DNA of 64,000 nucleotides from Providencia stuartii (GTDB taxonomy: Bacteria > Pseudomonadota > Gammaproteobacteria > Enterobacterales > Enterobacteriaceae). Shown here one piece after another: positions 9,203 through 21,876 of this stretch (position 1 is its first letter; every line of letters begins with the position of its first letter). Location of the stretch: positions 4,030,001 through 4,094,000 of the forward strand of contig NZ_CP119546.1 of assembly GCF_029277985.1 (NCBI RefSeq), written 5' to 3'. The position numbers were made by a program, and so were the translations under genes. The notes under the pieces are model-generated. The model saw nothing but the letters and a program-made list of their open reading frames with translations. It ran no database searches and was not told where the DNA came from.

Positions 9203-10120
9203 CTATTGCTGGCCCGATTCTAAAAGGTCGTCTTGTTCTTGGCCTAACAGCGCCAATTCCAACAATGCATAGCGGTGTTCAACAAAGCTGTGGGCGTTGT
9301 TAGCCACCGTCAGTTTGAATAACGCAGTTGCGCTATCCTTATCCCCCAGACTTAGGTAATGCTTACCTAAATAGAAGTTAGTTTCACTGAGATGCTCAGC
9401 GAGCGAAGTGTTATCCGCAGAAGTTTCTTTCAAACGCGCCATCAATGTGTTCTCACTGATATTGCCTAGATAAAACTCTACGATATTCCAGCCCCATAGC
9501 CCTTTCTCCGCGCTGTTATAACGAGCAGCCAGGTTATCCTGTGCTACACGCGGGTCTATGTCTTTCTCTACTAGATAAAGCCATAGTGTACGAAAAGGAT
9601 CATTTGGATCTATCTGATAATACGCCAGCAGATCATCCTGCGCTAATTTGTATCGGCCACCGTAATATAATGCGATGCCACGATTCATACGCGCGAAATT
9701 GTAAGTTGGATCAAGCTCTAATACAGAATCAAACGCTTCATAGGCGGCATCATAGTTGCCAGCCTGCGTAAAATATATTCCTAAAAAGTTAAAGATTTCA
9801 GGAATATCGGGACGAATAGCTAACGCTGTTGAAAAATCATTGCGCGCTAACGCCCTCAAACCGAGACTATCATACAACACTCCGCGCTCATATAAAAGCT
9901 GGGCGTATTCATCATCGGTCAAAGATCGGCTCGCAAGGATTTGTTCCATACGAGCCAATATTACTTCTTGTTGTAGTGAAGGTTGCAGAGGAACAGCAAA
10001 TACCTCGTTTTTACGCCAATCTTTGTTACTGCATCCAAGGAGCACAAAAAAGATAAGCGCAGAGACCCCGCGAGTTAACGCGTTTAAGCCCCTAAACCGA
10101 AGACAGATACTGTTCAGCAT
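9203..10120 (-). CDS. nlpI: NlpI, TPR outer-membrane lipoprotein
   Basis: A 305-residue lipoprotein. The signal peptide ends in a lipobox (VLLGC, acylated Cys30), followed by tetratricopeptide repeats between about 70 and 290 (for example [20 protein letters not shown] and [20 protein letters not shown]). E. coli NlpI (294 residues) is an adaptor that brings the protease Prc to the endopeptidase MepS and scaffolds other peptidoglycan hydrolases. Nearly the whole mature part matches. The start has AAGGACGGAG just upstream. The signal peptide is about 10 residues longer than in E. coli. It lies between pnp and yrbN-deaD, the usual arrangement. Confidence 0.95.
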   Translation of the reverse strand: MLNSICLRFRGLNALTRGVSALIFFVLLGCSNKDWRKNEVFAVPLQPSLQQEVILARMEQILASRSLTDDEYAQLLYERGVLYDSLGLRALARNDFSTALAIRPDIPEIFNFLGIYFTQAGNYDAAYEAFDSVLELDPTYNFARMNRGIALYYGGRYKLAQDDLLAYYQIDPNDPFRTLWLYLVEKDIDPRVAQDNLAARYNSAEKGLWGWNIVEFYLGNISENTLMARLKETSADNTSLAEHLSETNFYLGKHYLSLGDKDSATALFKLTVANNAHSFVEHRYALLELALLGQEQDDLLESGQQ

Positions 10121-10198
10121 ACTCCGTCCTTACATTACCACTGTGTCAGCAAATTATGGCTATGCGCCCTAAAACATAGGGCGCTGTTCAGATTCAGC

Positions 10199-12322
10199 CT
10201 ATTCTGCTGAGTCCTGCTGCTGTGCTGGAGTTTCTTCAGTCGCGACAGCTTCTTTCATGCTCAGGCGGATACGGCCTTGACGGTCGATTTCCAATACCTT
10301 AACAGGAACTTCTTGACCCATTTGCAGATAGTCAGTCACTTTCTCAACACGCTTGTCCGCGATTTGAGAAATGTGAACCAAACCTTCTTTACCGCCACCG
10401 ATAGCAACAAATGCTCCGAAATCAACAATACGAGTCACTTTACCTTGGTAAATACGACCCACTTCAACTTCAGCGGTAATTTCTTCAATACGACGAATAG
10501 CTTCTTTCGCTTTTAGACCGTCGGTCGCGGCGATCTTCACTGTACCGTCATCTTCGATTTCGATGGTTGTCCCCGTTTCTTCTGTCAGTGCACGGATCAC
10601 AGAACCACCTTTACCGATAACATCTTTAATCTTGTCCGGATTAATACGAATAGTATAAATACGCGGAGCAAATTCAGAGATCTCTTCGCGAGGACTGTTA
10701 ATCGCTTGTTCCATTGTCCCTAAAATATGCAGACGAGCACCTTTTGCTTGGTTCAATGCCACTTGCATGATTTCGCGAGTGATACCTTCAATTTTGATGT
10801 CCATTTGCAGTGCGCTGATACCATCACGGCTACCCGCCACTTTAAAGTCCATATCACCCAAGTGGTCTTCATCACCTAGGATATCGGACAGAACAACAAA
10901 ATCATCACCTTCTTTCACGAGACCCATTGCAATACCAGCAACAGCCGCTTTAATTGGTACACCAGCATCCATCAGAGCCAACGAAGCACCACAAACTGAC
11001 GCCATTGATGATGAACCATTTGATTCAGTGATTTCTGATACCACACGAACAGTATATGGGAAGTCAGCATGGTCAGGCATAACAGCCAATACACCACGTT
11101 TTGCTAAACGACCATGACCAATTTCACGGCGCTTAGGTGAACCTACCATGCCCGTTTCACCGACAGAATATGGAGGGAAATTATAATGGAACAAGAAACG
11201 ATCAGTATATTCGCCCATTAACTGGTCAATAACCTGTGCATCACGCTCAGTACCCAATGTTGCGGTAACCAGAGCCTGAGTTTCACCACGTGTAAACAGG
11301 GCGGAACCATGGGTACGAGGTAGAACACCCGTACGCACGTCGAGAGCACGCACCATGTCTTTCTCACGACCATCGATACGTGGCTCACCACGAATAACAC
11401 GGCTACGAACAACTTGTTTTTCTAAGTTAGCCAAAATTTCAGCAACTTCAGCGACATCAACGTTTTCGTCTTCAGCAACGATGGCAGCGGTCACTTCTTC
11501 TTTAATCAAGTCAACTTGCGCATAACGCTCTTGTTTTTCAGTAATGCGGTATGCGTCGCCCATACGGCTTTCAGCCAGTGCAGCCACTTTATCACGCAGA
11601 GCTTGGTTAACTGGCTCTGGTTGCCAATCCCATTTTTCTTTGCCTGCTTCTTTAACTAATTCGTTAATCTCTTTAATGACAACTTGTTGTTGGTCATGAC
11701 CAAAAACAACAGCACCTAGCATTTGCTCTTCGCTTAACAGCTCTGCTTCTGATTCAACCATCAGAACAGCACCTTCAGTGCCCGCAACAACTAAGTCGAG
11801 ACGGCTTGATTTCAGCTCATCTGCTGTTGGGTTCAGAACATATTGATCATTAATGAAACCAACACGTGCCGCACCAATTGGACCATTGAAAGGAACGCCG
11901 GACAAGGCCAGTGCAGCTGAAGCACCAATCATAGCGACGATATCAGGGTTAACTTGAGGGTTAACTGAAACAACCGTTGCAATGATTTGGATTTCGTTGA
12001 GGAAACCTTCTGGGAACAGAGGACGTAGAGGACGGTCAATCAAACGAGCGATCAGTGTTTCGCCTTCGCCTGGGCGACCTTCACGACGGAAAAAGCTACC
12101 CGGGATACGACCTGCCGCATAAGAGCGCTCTTGATAGTTAACCGTCAGAGGGAAGAAATCCTGACCTTCTTTAACTTTTTTCTGAGCAACCGCAGTAACA
12201 AATACTGCTGTATCATCCATATTTACCATCACAGCCGCCGTCGCTTGACGCGCGATCATGCCAGTTTCGATGGATACAGTATGCTGACCGTATTGAAATT
12301 TACGAACAATAGGATTTAACAA
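10199..12322 (-). CDS. pnp: Polynucleotide phosphorylase (PNPase)
   Basis: 3'-to-5' phosphorolytic exoribonuclease, a degradosome part. I place the start at a TTG (12320-12322), which gives [13 protein letters not shown] read as MLNPIV, 707 residues, matching the E. coli N-terminus. AAAGGGTGA stands seven bases before this TTG. The upstream ATG frame would add 15 unrelated residues. Domains: two RNase PH domains (about 1-145 and 310-540) around an all-alpha linker, then KH ([14 protein letters not shown]) and S1 ([19 protein letters not shown]). The usual degradosome-binding acidic tail is short. Expression is likely autoregulated through the leader hairpin at 12393-12445. Confidence 0.96.
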   Translation of the reverse strand: MLNPIVRKFQYGQHTVSIETGMIARQATAAVMVNMDDTAVFVTAVAQKKVKEGQDFFPLTVNYQERSYAAGRIPGSFFRREGRPGEGETLIARLIDRPLRPLFPEGFLNEIQIIATVVSVNPQVNPDIVAMIGASAALALSGVPFNGPIGAARVGFINDQYVLNPTADELKSSRLDLVVAGTEGAVLMVESEAELLSEEQMLGAVVFGHDQQQVVIKEINELVKEAGKEKWDWQPEPVNQALRDKVAALAESRMGDAYRITEKQERYAQVDLIKEEVTAAIVAEDENVDVAEVAEILANLEKQVVRSRVIRGEPRIDGREKDMVRALDVRTGVLPRTHGSALFTRGETQALVTATLGTERDAQVIDQLMGEYTDRFLFHYNFPPYSVGETGMVGSPKRREIGHGRLAKRGVLAVMPDHADFPYTVRVVSEITESNGSSSMASVCGASLALMDAGVPIKAAVAGIAMGLVKEGDDFVVLSDILGDEDHLGDMDFKVAGSRDGISALQMDIKIEGITREIMQVALNQAKGARLHILGTMEQAINSPREEISEFAPRIYTIRINPDKIKDVIGKGGSVIRALTEETGTTIEIEDDGTVKIAATDGLKAKEAIRRIEEITAEVEVGRIYQGKVTRIVDFGAFVAIGGGKEGLVHISQIADKRVEKVTDYLQMGQEVPVKVLEIDRQGRIRLSMKEAVATEETPAQQQDSAE

Positions 12323-12392
12323 AATATCACCCTTTATTTTAGGCCACCTGAGCTTCTCTAGTGGCATTGGCTTTCTCTTCCTACTACAGCCT

Positions 12393-12445
12393 CGCGACTA
12401 ATGAGAACACTGATGTTCATATAATCAATGTTCTCATTAGCCGCG
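12393..12445 (-). promoter_or_regulatory. pnp leader stem-loop (RNase III / PNPase autoregulation site)
   Basis: On the minus strand a 22-base arm beginning CGCGGCTAATGAGAAC pairs with a downstream arm ending CTCATTAGTCGCG. Two positions are G-U wobbles in the mRNA but A-C mismatches on the other strand, so pairing is preserved only in the pnp transcript. E. coli pnp mRNA has such a long stem, cut by RNase III, after which PNPase removes the duplex and represses its own synthesis. Position, 70 bases before the TTG start, fits. Confidence 0.85.
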
Positions 12446-12555
12446 CGAATCGGTGTAGCTGAAGAGGCGTTAATAAAACAATTAATTAGGAACTATAGCT
12501 TAGCATTTAAGTTAAGTATAATTCGAGTACTACTTCAACTTTATGTATAACTTTT

Positions 12556-12584
12556 AGAAGAAAAGGGGCCATTTGGCCCCTTTC
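12556..12584 (-). terminator. rpsO terminator (between rpsO and pnp)
   Basis: AAAGGGGCC and GGCCCCTTT arms with a 4-base loop (12562-12583), followed on the minus strand by TTTTCTTCT. It should end most rpsO transcripts while letting some read through to pnp, as at the E. coli rpsO-pnp locus. Confidence 0.85.
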
Positions 12585-12596
12585 CACTGAAACTGA

Positions 12597-12720
12597 CTAT
12601 AGTCGTCATATTTCGAGTTGCAGCGATGTTAACTAGGCTAATTTAAGCTAGCCACATAACTCTGCGCCTAGCCTTTCAATTCACTTATTGACTAGCTGCA
12701 CCTAGAATTATTTAGAGTAT
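12597..12720. repeat. ERIC-like (IRU) palindromic repeat, near full length
   Basis: About 124 bp, with imperfect inverted ends (left CGAGTTGCAGC, right GCTGCACCTAG) and TATAG/TAT-type termini. Size, ends and palindromic nature fit ERIC/IRU repeats of enterobacteria. It starts 4 bp past the rpsO stop codon and lies before the rpsO terminator, so it is transcribed inside the rpsO 3' UTR and the rpsO-pnp read-through RNA. Confidence 0.7.
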
Positions 12721-12723
12721 AGA

Positions 12724-12993
12724 TTAGCGACGCAGACCCAGACGCTCGATCAGAGCTGTGTAACGTGCGATATCTTTACCTTTCAGGTAAGCTTGCAATC
12801 TACGACGCTGAGCAACCATACGCAGCAGACCACGACGGCTGTGGTGATCTTTTTTGTGCTCTGAAAAGTGGCTTTGCAGGTGGTTGATTTGCGCAGTTAA
12901 CAGTGCGATTTGCACTTCACTTGAACCAGTGTCGTTAGCATCGCGGCCGAATTCAGCAACGATTTTTGCTTTCGCTTCAGTACTTAGAGACAT
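12724..12993 (-). CDS. rpsO: 30S ribosomal protein S15
   Basis: 89 residues when started at the ATG at 12993 ([10 protein letters not shown]), exactly the E. coli length, with GGAG six bases upstream. The earlier in-frame ATG would add four residues and lacks support. S15 binds the central domain of 16S rRNA early in 30S assembly. The conserved [15 protein letters not shown] and [23 protein letters not shown] core is present. It lies between truB and pnp as usual. Confidence 0.98.
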   Translation of the reverse strand: MSLSTEAKAKIVAEFGRDANDTGSSEVQIALLTAQINHLQSHFSEHKKDHHSRRGLLRMVAQRRRLQAYLKGKDIARYTALIERLGLRR

Positions 12994-13057
12994 AATAAAC
13001 TCCAAATGTATAAATGTATGTAATGAGACCCAATCTCTAATTTAGTATCTCACAGAT

Positions 13058-13110
13058 TAAGCGCCGCTATTCTACGCTGCTTGTAGCAGCAAAGCAATAA
13101 GCGCCGCTAT
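13058..13110. repeat. Direct repeat pair in the truB-rpsO spacer
   Basis: TAAGCGCCGCTAT occurs at 13058-13070 and again at 13098-13110, just past the truB stop. A small hairpin (GCTGC, loop, GCAGC; 13076-13090) sits between. This is where the rpsO promoter is expected; the role of the repeats is unknown. Confidence 0.6.
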
Positions 13111-13115
13111 GCAGA

Positions 13116-14060
13116 TTATTCATTTTCGACAACTAAACGCCGTGGGGCAATTCGTAGGTCTTCACTGATTAATGCGATACCAATAAAACGCTGCGCTGCA
13201 CCACAAGTAATACGTACCATTGTACCTTCGGCAAGTTGACCGATATCCGCCCTGACCGGCTGGCCTTGCTTGAAATAAGCGGCCGTTTCGTCGGTCAAAT
13301 TAATGACTGGAAAATGAATAACCGCGGTATCCATTGGTAGCAATAAAGGATCAAGTAACGACTCGAAAGTGCCTTCACCCTCATCAACCTTCGCTCTTAG
13401 TTCGGCGAGTTGCTCCAATGTAACCATACGTTCGTATGGATAATTGGCGACTTGAACTCGACGCAAATAAATCACATGAGCACCACAGCCTAACATTTCA
13501 CCTAAATCATCTATAATTGTCCGAATATAGGTGCCTTTAGAGCAGTGAATTTCCAGCTCAAGTTCATTATTCTCTAAACGAAGAAATTGCAACTCATAAA
13601 CCGTTATCGGACGGGCTTCTCGTTCAACAGTGATCCCTTTTCGTGCATATTCATACAATGGACGCCCCTGATGTTTCAATGCCGAGTACATAGAGGGCAC
13701 TTGTAAGGTATCACCACGAAAATGCGCTAATGCAGCGTCCAGCTGAGCCTGTGTAAACTCAACATCGCGCTCACTAATAATTTCACCATGAGAATCAGAC
13801 GTATCCGTACGTTGACCCAACCGTGCAATCACACGATAGCGCTTATCTGAATCGAGTAAGAATTGAGAAAATTTGGTTGCTTCACCGAGACAAACAGGGA
13901 GCATCCCTGTTGCAAGTGGATCTAACGCACCCGTGTGACCCGCTTTATTTGCATTGAAGAAGCGCCGCACTTTTTGCAGCGCATCATTTGAAGAAATATC
14001 CGTGGGTTTATCCAGCAGCAAAACGCCATGTATATCACGGCCGCTACGACGACGCCCCAT
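13116..14060 (-). CDS. truB: TruB, tRNA pseudouridine-55 synthase
   Basis: 314 residues, the same as E. coli TruB. It isomerises U55 in the T-loop of tRNAs and acts as a tRNA chaperone. The catalytic motif GALDPLATG carries Asp47; the family motif [10 protein letters not shown] and a C-terminal PUA domain (from about 250) are visible. Its ATG shares one base with the rbfA stop (TAATG), so the two are translationally coupled in the nusA-infB-rbfA-truB operon. Confidence 0.98.
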   Translation of the reverse strand: MGRRRSGRDIHGVLLLDKPTDISSNDALQKVRRFFNANKAGHTGALDPLATGMLPVCLGEATKFSQFLLDSDKRYRVIARLGQRTDTSDSHGEIISERDVEFTQAQLDAALAHFRGDTLQVPSMYSALKHQGRPLYEYARKGITVEREARPITVYELQFLRLENNELELEIHCSKGTYIRTIIDDLGEMLGCGAHVIYLRRVQVANYPYERMVTLEQLAELRAKVDEGEGTFESLLDPLLLPMDTAVIHFPVINLTDETAAYFKQGQPVRADIGQLAEGTMVRITCGAAQRFIGIALISEDLRIAPRRLVVENE

Positions 14061-14470
14061 TATTTTTCCTCTTTACTATCCGCATCCGCACGACGCATTT
14101 CATCATTGCGAATCACATTCGAAACTAAGTTAGACATACGCATACCATCAACCAGTGAGCTATCGTAAGAAAACGTTAACTCAGGAATAACACGTAAGCG
14201 CATCGCTTTACCTAGCAAAGAACGAATAAAACCTGAGGCTTCATTCAGAGCTTTAATGCCATCTTGCACCATTTGAGATTCATGCTCTTCATGAGAGATA
14301 TTAAGGAAGGTAACAAACACCTTGCCATACGCTAAATCTCTTGAAAGCTCAACACCTGAAACCGTTGCCATTCCAATGCGGGGATCTTTAACTTCACGCT
14401 GCAAGATAATCGCAATTTCTTTTTGCATTTCTTGTGCTACGCGCTGAGAACGACTAAATTCTCTTGCCAT
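14060..14470 (-). CDS. rbfA: RbfA, 30S ribosome-binding factor
   Basis: 136 residues from the ATG at 14470 ([11 protein letters not shown]), which has AGGAG eight bases upstream. The longer frame to 14521 adds 17 residues not found in the family. RbfA is a KH-type cold-shock factor that binds near 16S helix 1 and helps late 30S maturation. The AxG-type region ([19 protein letters not shown]) is present. It lies between infB and truB. Confidence 0.97.
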   Translation of the reverse strand: MAREFSRSQRVAQEMQKEIAIILQREVKDPRIGMATVSGVELSRDLAYGKVFVTFLNISHEEHESQMVQDGIKALNEASGFIRSLLGKAMRLRVIPELTFSYDSSLVDGMRMSNLVSNVIRNDEMRRADADSKEEK

Positions 14471-14520
14471 CGTTATATCTCCTGACATTAAGGGGGGCAT
14501 AAGCCCCCCAAATATACTCA

Positions 14521-14672
14521 TCCTACTTTTAAGATGCCGTGTTGTTGACTACGCTGATTCGTCCTAATCACATACCGATGTATCTTCTTAAGCACTCATT
14601 CACTTGTCGCCTAACGGCATCCTAAATGATTTAGAATAAATATTAATCTGTAATTACAGTATATCAAAGAAA
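14521..14672 (-). other. infB-rbfA spacer
   Basis: About 150-200 bp between infB and rbfA with no gene. No strong hairpin with a U-run was found, so transcription probably continues from infB into rbfA-truB. Confidence 0.4.
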
Positions 14673-17405
14673 TTAACCGTCAATAGAACGCTTAACTTCA
14701 ATCACTTCAAAGACTTCAATCATATCGCCAACACGGACGTCATTGTAGTTCTTAACACCGATACCACATTCCATACCGTTACGTACTTCGTTGACGTCAT
14801 CTTTAAAGCGACGTAATGATTCCAGCTCACCTTCGTAAATAACAACGTTATCACGTAGGACGCGGATTGGGTTATTACGCTTGATAGTACCTTCTGTCAC
14901 CATACAACCTGCGATTGCACCAAATTTTGGTGACTTAAATACATCACGGACTTCGGCAAGCCCCATGATTTGCTGTTTGTATTCAGGCGCCAGCATACCG
15001 CTCATCGCTTGTTTGATCTCATCAATCAAGCTATAGATGACGGAATAGTAACGTAAGTCAACGCTTTCACTCTCGATAACACGACGAGCAGATGCATCCG
15101 CACGAACGTTAAAGCCAAGAATAATCGCATTTGACGCAGCTGCCAATGTCGCGTCAGTTTCCGTGATACCACCCACGCCAGAACCGATGATTTTAATTTT
15201 CACTTCATCAGTAGACAGTTTCATCAGTGAGTCAGTAATGGCTTCACAAGTACCTTGAACATCGGTTTTCAGAACAATGTTCAATTCAGACACTTTACCG
15301 TCTTCCATGTTAGCAAACATGTTTTCCAGTTTAGATTTCTGCTGGCGAGCCAGTTTCACATCACGGAATTTACCTTGGCGATACAATGCAACTTCACGTG
15401 CTTTTTTCTCGTCACGAACAACCGTTGCTTCATCACCGGCTGACGGTACATTTGATAGGCCGAGGATTTCAACAGGCATGGATGGACCCGCAGATTGTAC
15501 CTCTTTACCTAATTCGTTACGCATTGCACGAATACGGCCGTATTCAAAGCCACACAGAACGATATCGCCTTTGTTAAGCGTCCCTTCTTGAACAAGGATA
15601 GTCGCAACTGGACCACGTCCTTTATCAAGATAAGACTCAACAACCACACCGCTTGCCATACCCGCATAAACCGCTTTCAGTTCTAATACTTCAGCTTGCA
15701 GTAAGATAGCGTCGAGCAGGTCATCAATACCCGTTCCTTTTTTCGCTGATACACTGATAAATTGTGTATCACCACCCCAATCTTCAGAAATAACGCCGTA
15801 TTGTGACAGCTCATTTCTAACGCGATCTGGGTCAGCTTCTGGTTTATCAATTTTGTTCACAGCAACAACAATTGGCACACCCGCCGCTTTCGCGTGTTGG
15901 ATGGCTTCAATCGTTTGTGGCATCACGCCATCATCTGCTGCAACAACCAGAACAACGATATCCGTTGCCTGTGCACCACGAGCACGCATTGACGTAAACG
16001 CGGCGTGACCTGGGGTGTCTAAGAAGGTAATCATACCTTTGTCTGTCTGCACATGGTAAGCACCAATGTGCTGGGTGATACCACCCGCTTCACCAGAAGC
16101 AACTTTGGTCGAACGAATATAGTCAAGTAGCGACGTTTTACCATGGTCAACGTGACCCATGATAGTGACGACAGGTGCACGAGGTTCTTCACCCGCTGAA
16201 CCTGTATCACGATCGTTCATTACCGCTTCTTCTAGCTCGTTTTCACGACGAAGGATAACTTTGTGTCCCATTTCTTCTGCAACCAGTTGTGCAGTTTCTT
16301 GGTCAATGACTTGGTTGATAGTCGCCATCGCGCCCATCTTCATCATTGTTTTAATCACTTGTGAGCCTTTAACGGCCATTTTATTCGCCAGTTCACCGAC
16401 AGTGATCGTTTCGCCGATAACAACATCACGGTTAACTGCTGCGGCTGGCTTATTAAAGCTTTGTTGCAGTGAGCTACCTTTACGTTGTTTACCTTTGACA
16501 CGATTAGAGCGACCCACAGCGCGTTCTTCTTCGCGATCAGCCTTCTCCGAAAGTTTATTCCCTTTCTTCTGGCGAGGCGCTTTAGCGCTACGGTTACGAG
16601 AACGACGGCCTTCTTCTTTCTCGTCGTTTTCATCTTCCGCGGCACGAGCATGACGAGAAGTTGTCGTGTGATAATCACTATCATCGTCGACTTTGGAATC
16701 ATTATTCCACTTATCGTTATTTTCTTCTGCCATTTTGCGGGCTTCTTCAGCTACACGTCTCGCTTCAGCTTCAACTTTACGCTGGGTTTCTTCTTCAACT
16801 TTACGTTTCAGAGCCGCAGCTTCAGCTTCACGGCGCTGTTTTTCAGAGTTGTTTTCACCGGCTTTGCCAGCTTTTTGATGATTTTCGCTTGGTTTCACTT
16901 TTTCTCTTTCCGCTACTTCGCGCGTAGCTTTTTCAGCTGCTTCACGTTTTGCTTTCTCTTCGGCCTCGCGCTTTGCTTCTGCTTCACGTTTCGCATTTTC
17001 TTCTGCAATACGTTTTGCTTCTGCTTCGCGTTTGGCCAGTTCTTCAGCTTCGCGCCGTGCTTGCTCTTCCGCTTCACGCTTCGCCTGCTCTTCCGCTTGC
17101 GCTTGCTCAGCGTCGCGGTTCACATAAGTGCGTTTTTTGCGGACTTCTACATTTACCGATTTGCTCTTACCACCGGTGACTGGAACACTCAACGTACTAC
17201 GCGTTTTACGTTGTAGTGTTAACTTACTTGGCTGACCCGCAGAACCGCCTTGTTCACGATTCAAATGGCCCAGCAATGTCTCTTTTTCTGACTGACTAAC
17301 AGAGTCATTCTCACCTTTTTTGATCCCTGCTTCAGCAAATTGCTGTATCAGGCGTTCAACTGTGGTTTGAATTTCTGCTGCCAATGATTTTACAGTTTCT
17401 GTCAT
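14673..17405 (-). CDS. infB: Translation initiation factor IF-2
   Basis: 910 residues. Order: N-terminal IF2_N domain (1-50), a long charged linker (about 95-330) built from repeats such as [11 protein letters not shown], a second IF2_N domain (about 335-385), the GTPase domain with [20 protein letters not shown] and NKID, then domains C1 and C2 that bind initiator tRNA. IF-2 brings fMet-tRNA to the 30S subunit and promotes subunit joining. Internal starts giving shorter IF-2 forms are known in E. coli; they are possible here but not pinned down. The gene lies 23 bp after nusA. Confidence 0.98.
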   Translation of the reverse strand: MTETVKSLAAEIQTTVERLIQQFAEAGIKKGENDSVSQSEKETLLGHLNREQGGSAGQPSKLTLQRKTRSTLSVPVTGGKSKSVNVEVRKKRTYVNRDAEQAQAEEQAKREAEEQARREAEELAKREAEAKRIAEENAKREAEAKREAEEKAKREAAEKATREVAEREKVKPSENHQKAGKAGENNSEKQRREAEAAALKRKVEEETQRKVEAEARRVAEEARKMAEENNDKWNNDSKVDDDSDYHTTTSRHARAAEDENDEKEEGRRSRNRSAKAPRQKKGNKLSEKADREEERAVGRSNRVKGKQRKGSSLQQSFNKPAAAVNRDVVIGETITVGELANKMAVKGSQVIKTMMKMGAMATINQVIDQETAQLVAEEMGHKVILRRENELEEAVMNDRDTGSAGEEPRAPVVTIMGHVDHGKTSLLDYIRSTKVASGEAGGITQHIGAYHVQTDKGMITFLDTPGHAAFTSMRARGAQATDIVVLVVAADDGVMPQTIEAIQHAKAAGVPIVVAVNKIDKPEADPDRVRNELSQYGVISEDWGGDTQFISVSAKKGTGIDDLLDAILLQAEVLELKAVYAGMASGVVVESYLDKGRGPVATILVQEGTLNKGDIVLCGFEYGRIRAMRNELGKEVQSAGPSMPVEILGLSNVPSAGDEATVVRDEKKAREVALYRQGKFRDVKLARQQKSKLENMFANMEDGKVSELNIVLKTDVQGTCEAITDSLMKLSTDEVKIKIIGSGVGGITETDATLAAASNAIILGFNVRADASARRVIESESVDLRYYSVIYSLIDEIKQAMSGMLAPEYKQQIMGLAEVRDVFKSPKFGAIAGCMVTEGTIKRNNPIRVLRDNVVIYEGELESLRRFKDDVNEVRNGMECGIGVKNYNDVRVGDMIEVFEVIEVKRSIDG

Positions 17406-17428
17406 GCCGTTCCTTCCTGCTACAGTGT

Positions 17429-19413
<1,985 letters not shown>

Positions 19414-19429
19414 GCCCACCCCCAGACAT

Positions 19430-19451
19430 AAAAAAAGGGCTATAAAAGCCC
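19430..19451 (-). terminator. Second terminator-like hairpin before rimP
   Basis: In the minus sense GGGCT, loop TTTAT, AGCCC, then seven T residues. The stem is only 5 bp, so it is weak alone. It overlaps the -10 element of the promoter at 19441-19469, and forms a tandem with the stronger terminator at 19475-19499. Confidence 0.6.
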
Positions 19452-19469
19452 AGTTAATTCGATTGTCAA
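19441..19469 (-). promoter_or_regulatory. Sigma-70 promoter for the rimP-nusA-infB operon
   Basis: TTGACA (19464-19469) and TTTATA (19441-19446) on the minus strand with a 17-base spacer, a near-consensus layout. It lies between the terminator of the tRNA transcript and the rimP start. Activity is inferred from sequence only. Confidence 0.65.
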
Positions 19470-19474
19470 ATAAC

Positions 19475-19499
19475 AAAAAACCCCGAAATTTCGGGGCTT
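19475..19499 (-). terminator. Intrinsic terminator after tRNA-fMet
   Basis: A palindrome CCCCGAAATTTCGGGG (19481-19496) extended by one base pair and followed on the minus strand by TTTTTT. It should end most transcripts coming from the tRNA genes before rimP. Confidence 0.85.
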
Positions 19500-19620
19500 T
19501 ATGAAACTGGACCCTGTAGTGCCAACGGGTTCTACCATGTTCTTAGTATATCTTTAAAATCTAGATAAATCGATGAGAAATTCCGATAAATACATCTGAC
19601 AAGATATGCTGACTAAGAAT

Positions 19621-19697
<77 letters not shown>

Positions 19698-19755
19698 TTC
19701 GAAAACGTGACATATTCTACACAAATAACTCGTATAGCACAAGTTATCTAAATAA

Positions 19756-19845
19756 TGGTGCCGAGGACGGGACTTGAACCCGTACGCCCGTTTTGTAGGC
19801 ACTACCACCTCAAGGTAGCGTGTATACCAATTTCACCACCTCGGC
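19756..19845 (-). tRNA. leuU: tRNA-Leu (GAG)
   Basis: About 90 nt with CCA. Acceptor GCCGAGG pairs with CCTCGGC; the anticodon loop is CTTGAGG (GAG); a long class II variable arm follows (about 19 nt, slightly longer than in E. coli). It lies between secG and tRNA-fMet, the place of E. coli leuU. Confidence 0.95.
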
Positions 19846-19938
19846 ACTGAGGCGAGGTTATTCATTTATTAATAAACAATAACCTCAAATTCTTTATTTT
19901 GATGATGGCTAAAGGCCTTCATCCGGAATCTTTAACAC

Positions 19939-20277
19939 TTAACGAGGAATATCACTCGTTGGTGTAGCTGGTGCTGCCGGAACGTCTGTTGGTTGCTCGA
20001 CTTTTGCCGGTTCACTGATGTTTTCCCACTTACTACCAGTTCCATATTTGTTGGCAGTCATGTTGCCAAGAATCAAACTGATAATGAAAAACGCAGCAGC
20101 CAAGATTCCAGTCATACGAGTCATGAAGTTACCAGAACCCGATGAACCAAACAGTGTTGCAGATGCACCCGCACCGAATGACGCACCCATGTCAGCACCT
20201 TTACCTTGTTGCAACATGATCAGACCAATAAGGCCGATAGCTACCAACAAGAAAACAATTAAAAGAGCTATGTACAT
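19939..20277 (-). CDS. secG: SecG, protein translocase subunit
   Basis: 112 residues: two TM helices (about 2-22 and 50-72) joined by a cytosolic loop with MLQQGKGADMGASFGAGAS, typical of SecG, and a Pro-rich tail. SecG joins SecYE and assists SecA-driven export. Followed by tRNA-Leu; glmM lies upstream, as in E. coli. Confidence 0.96.
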   Translation of the reverse strand: MYIALLIVFLLVAIGLIGLIMLQQGKGADMGASFGAGASATLFGSSGSGNFMTRMTGILAAAFFIISLILGNMTANKYGTGSKWENISEPAKVEQPTDVPAAPATPTSDIPR

Positions 20278-20538
20278 TCGAGTTACCTATTCAGTTGCGG
20301 CACATAGTGTTACCACTATGACCTAAAGTACTGCACACCTACTCATTTTACCTTTCAGGAAGACCTTTACAGGATTGAGCAGGTGCGAATACTAACCAAA
20401 GCTGAGCAGACAAGCAAGCCAAATTTTATTTCCGCGGTTTATTTGCGGAAAAAAACAGCAAATAAGTCAAACGGCTTGCCACTTTGTCATGCTTTCAGCG
20501 AGTCCCTTATTTTTAAACAGCATATATGCTGAATGTGA

Positions 20539-21876
20539 TTAACCTTCAGCTTTGACAGCGTCAGCAATACGATTTGCCATGGCTAAAACTTCAGCTTCAT
20601 TTTCGCCTTCCACCATAACACGAATCAGTGGTTCAGTTCCTGATTTTCTCAGTAACACACGGCCTTTACCTGCCAATTCCTTCTCCACTTGCTCATTTGC
20701 CGCCAATACCGCTTCACTTTGCAGTGGATCATGGGAACCAGAAAAACGCACGTTGACCAAGACTTGAGGAAGTAATTTCATTCCACTACAGAGATCATGC
20801 AGGCTCATTTGGTTACGTACCATCGCACTCAATACTTGCAAACCAGCAACAATGCCATCTCCTGTTGTCGTCTTATCTAATAAGATAATATGACCTGAGT
20901 TTTCAGCTCCCATACGCCAGCCTTTTTCTTGAAGCTTCTCAAGGACATAACGGTCGCCTACTTTTGCACGTTCAAACGGAATACCGAGCTGTTTCAGCGC
21001 AATCTCTAGCCCCATATTACTCATTAGTGTGCCAACAACGCCACCTTTTAGCTGACCTTGACGTAAGGCTTCACGTGCGATGATATACAGGATTTGGTCA
21101 CCATCGACTTTGTTACCTTCATGGTCAACCATAATTAAACGGTCACCATCACCATCAAACGCCAAGCCAACATCCGCTTTTTCTGCTAAAACACGCTCTT
21201 GCAGCATGCGTACGTCGGTAGCACCGCATTTTTCATTAATGTTAATGCCATTAGGCTCGCAGCCAATTGCGATCACTTCCGCGCCTAATTCACGAAAAAC
21301 ATTCGGTGCAATGTGATAAGTGGCACCATTCGCGCAATCAATAACCACTTTTAAGCTAGATAGACTTTGCTCACTTGGGAAGGTGCCCTTACAAAATTCA
21401 ATGTAACGCCCTGCCGCATCAACGATACGATTTGCACGACCTAATTCAGCTGACTCGACACAAGTGATCGGCTTTTCCATTTCTGCTTCTATCGCTTCTT
21501 CGACTTCATCAGGTAATTTTGTACCATCAATAGAGAAGAATTTAATGCCATTGTCATCATATGGGTTATGAGAAGCGGAGATAACGATACCTGCTTCAGC
21601 ACGGAAAGTTCGAGTAAGGTAAGCAACCGCAGGGGTTGGCATTGGACCTGTGAATGAAGCAGATAATCCTGCCGCCGCCAAGCCAGCCTCTAAAGATGAC
21701 TCCAACATATAACCAGAGATACGCGTATCTTTACCAATAATAATTTTCCGTGAACCATGGCGCGCAAGGACTTTTCCTGCTGCCCAACCTAATTTTAAGA
21801 CAAAATCAGGCGTGATTGGGCTATCACCCACTTTGCCACGAATACCATCGGTACCAAAAAATTTACGGTTACTCAT
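20539..21876 (-). CDS. glmM: GlmM, phosphoglucosamine mutase
   Basis: 445 residues. It converts glucosamine-6-phosphate to glucosamine-1-phosphate, feeding UDP-GlcNAc for peptidoglycan and LPS. The active serine is Ser102 in ISASHNP; the metal loop DGDGDR and the phosphate loop [11 protein letters not shown] are present. Its start overlaps the end of folP by eight bases, so the two are coupled. Confidence 0.98.
   Translation of the reverse strand: MSNRKFFGTDGIRGKVGDSPITPDFVLKLGWAAGKVLARHGSRKIIIGKDTRISGYMLESSLEAGLAAAGLSASFTGPMPTPAVAYLTRTFRAEAGIVISASHNPYDDNGIKFFSIDGTKLPDEVEEAIEAEMEKPITCVESAELGRANRIVDAAGRYIEFCKGTFPSEQSLSSLKVVIDCANGATYHIAPNVFRELGAEVIAIGCEPNGININEKCGATDVRMLQERVLAEKADVGLAFDGDGDRLIMVDHEGNKVDGDQILYIIAREALRQGQLKGGVVGTLMSNMGLEIALKQLGIPFERAKVGDRYVLEKLQEKGWRMGAENSGHIILLDKTTTGDGIVAGLQVLSAMVRNQMSLHDLCSGMKLLPQVLVNVRFSGSHDPLQSEAVLAANEQVEKELAGKGRVLLRKSGTEPLIRVMVEGENEAEVLAMANRIADAVKAEG

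Noticed and set aside
16159-17216. Phe- and Ser-rich plus-strand frames opposite infB
   Set aside because: They mirror the Lys/Arg/Glu/Ala repeats of the IF-2 linker; no start signal and no family resemblance.
20427-20453. TTTCCGC/GCGGAAA hairpin between secG and glmM considered as glmM terminator
   Set aside because: The stem is real but no U-tract follows on the minus strand; left unannotated as weak.
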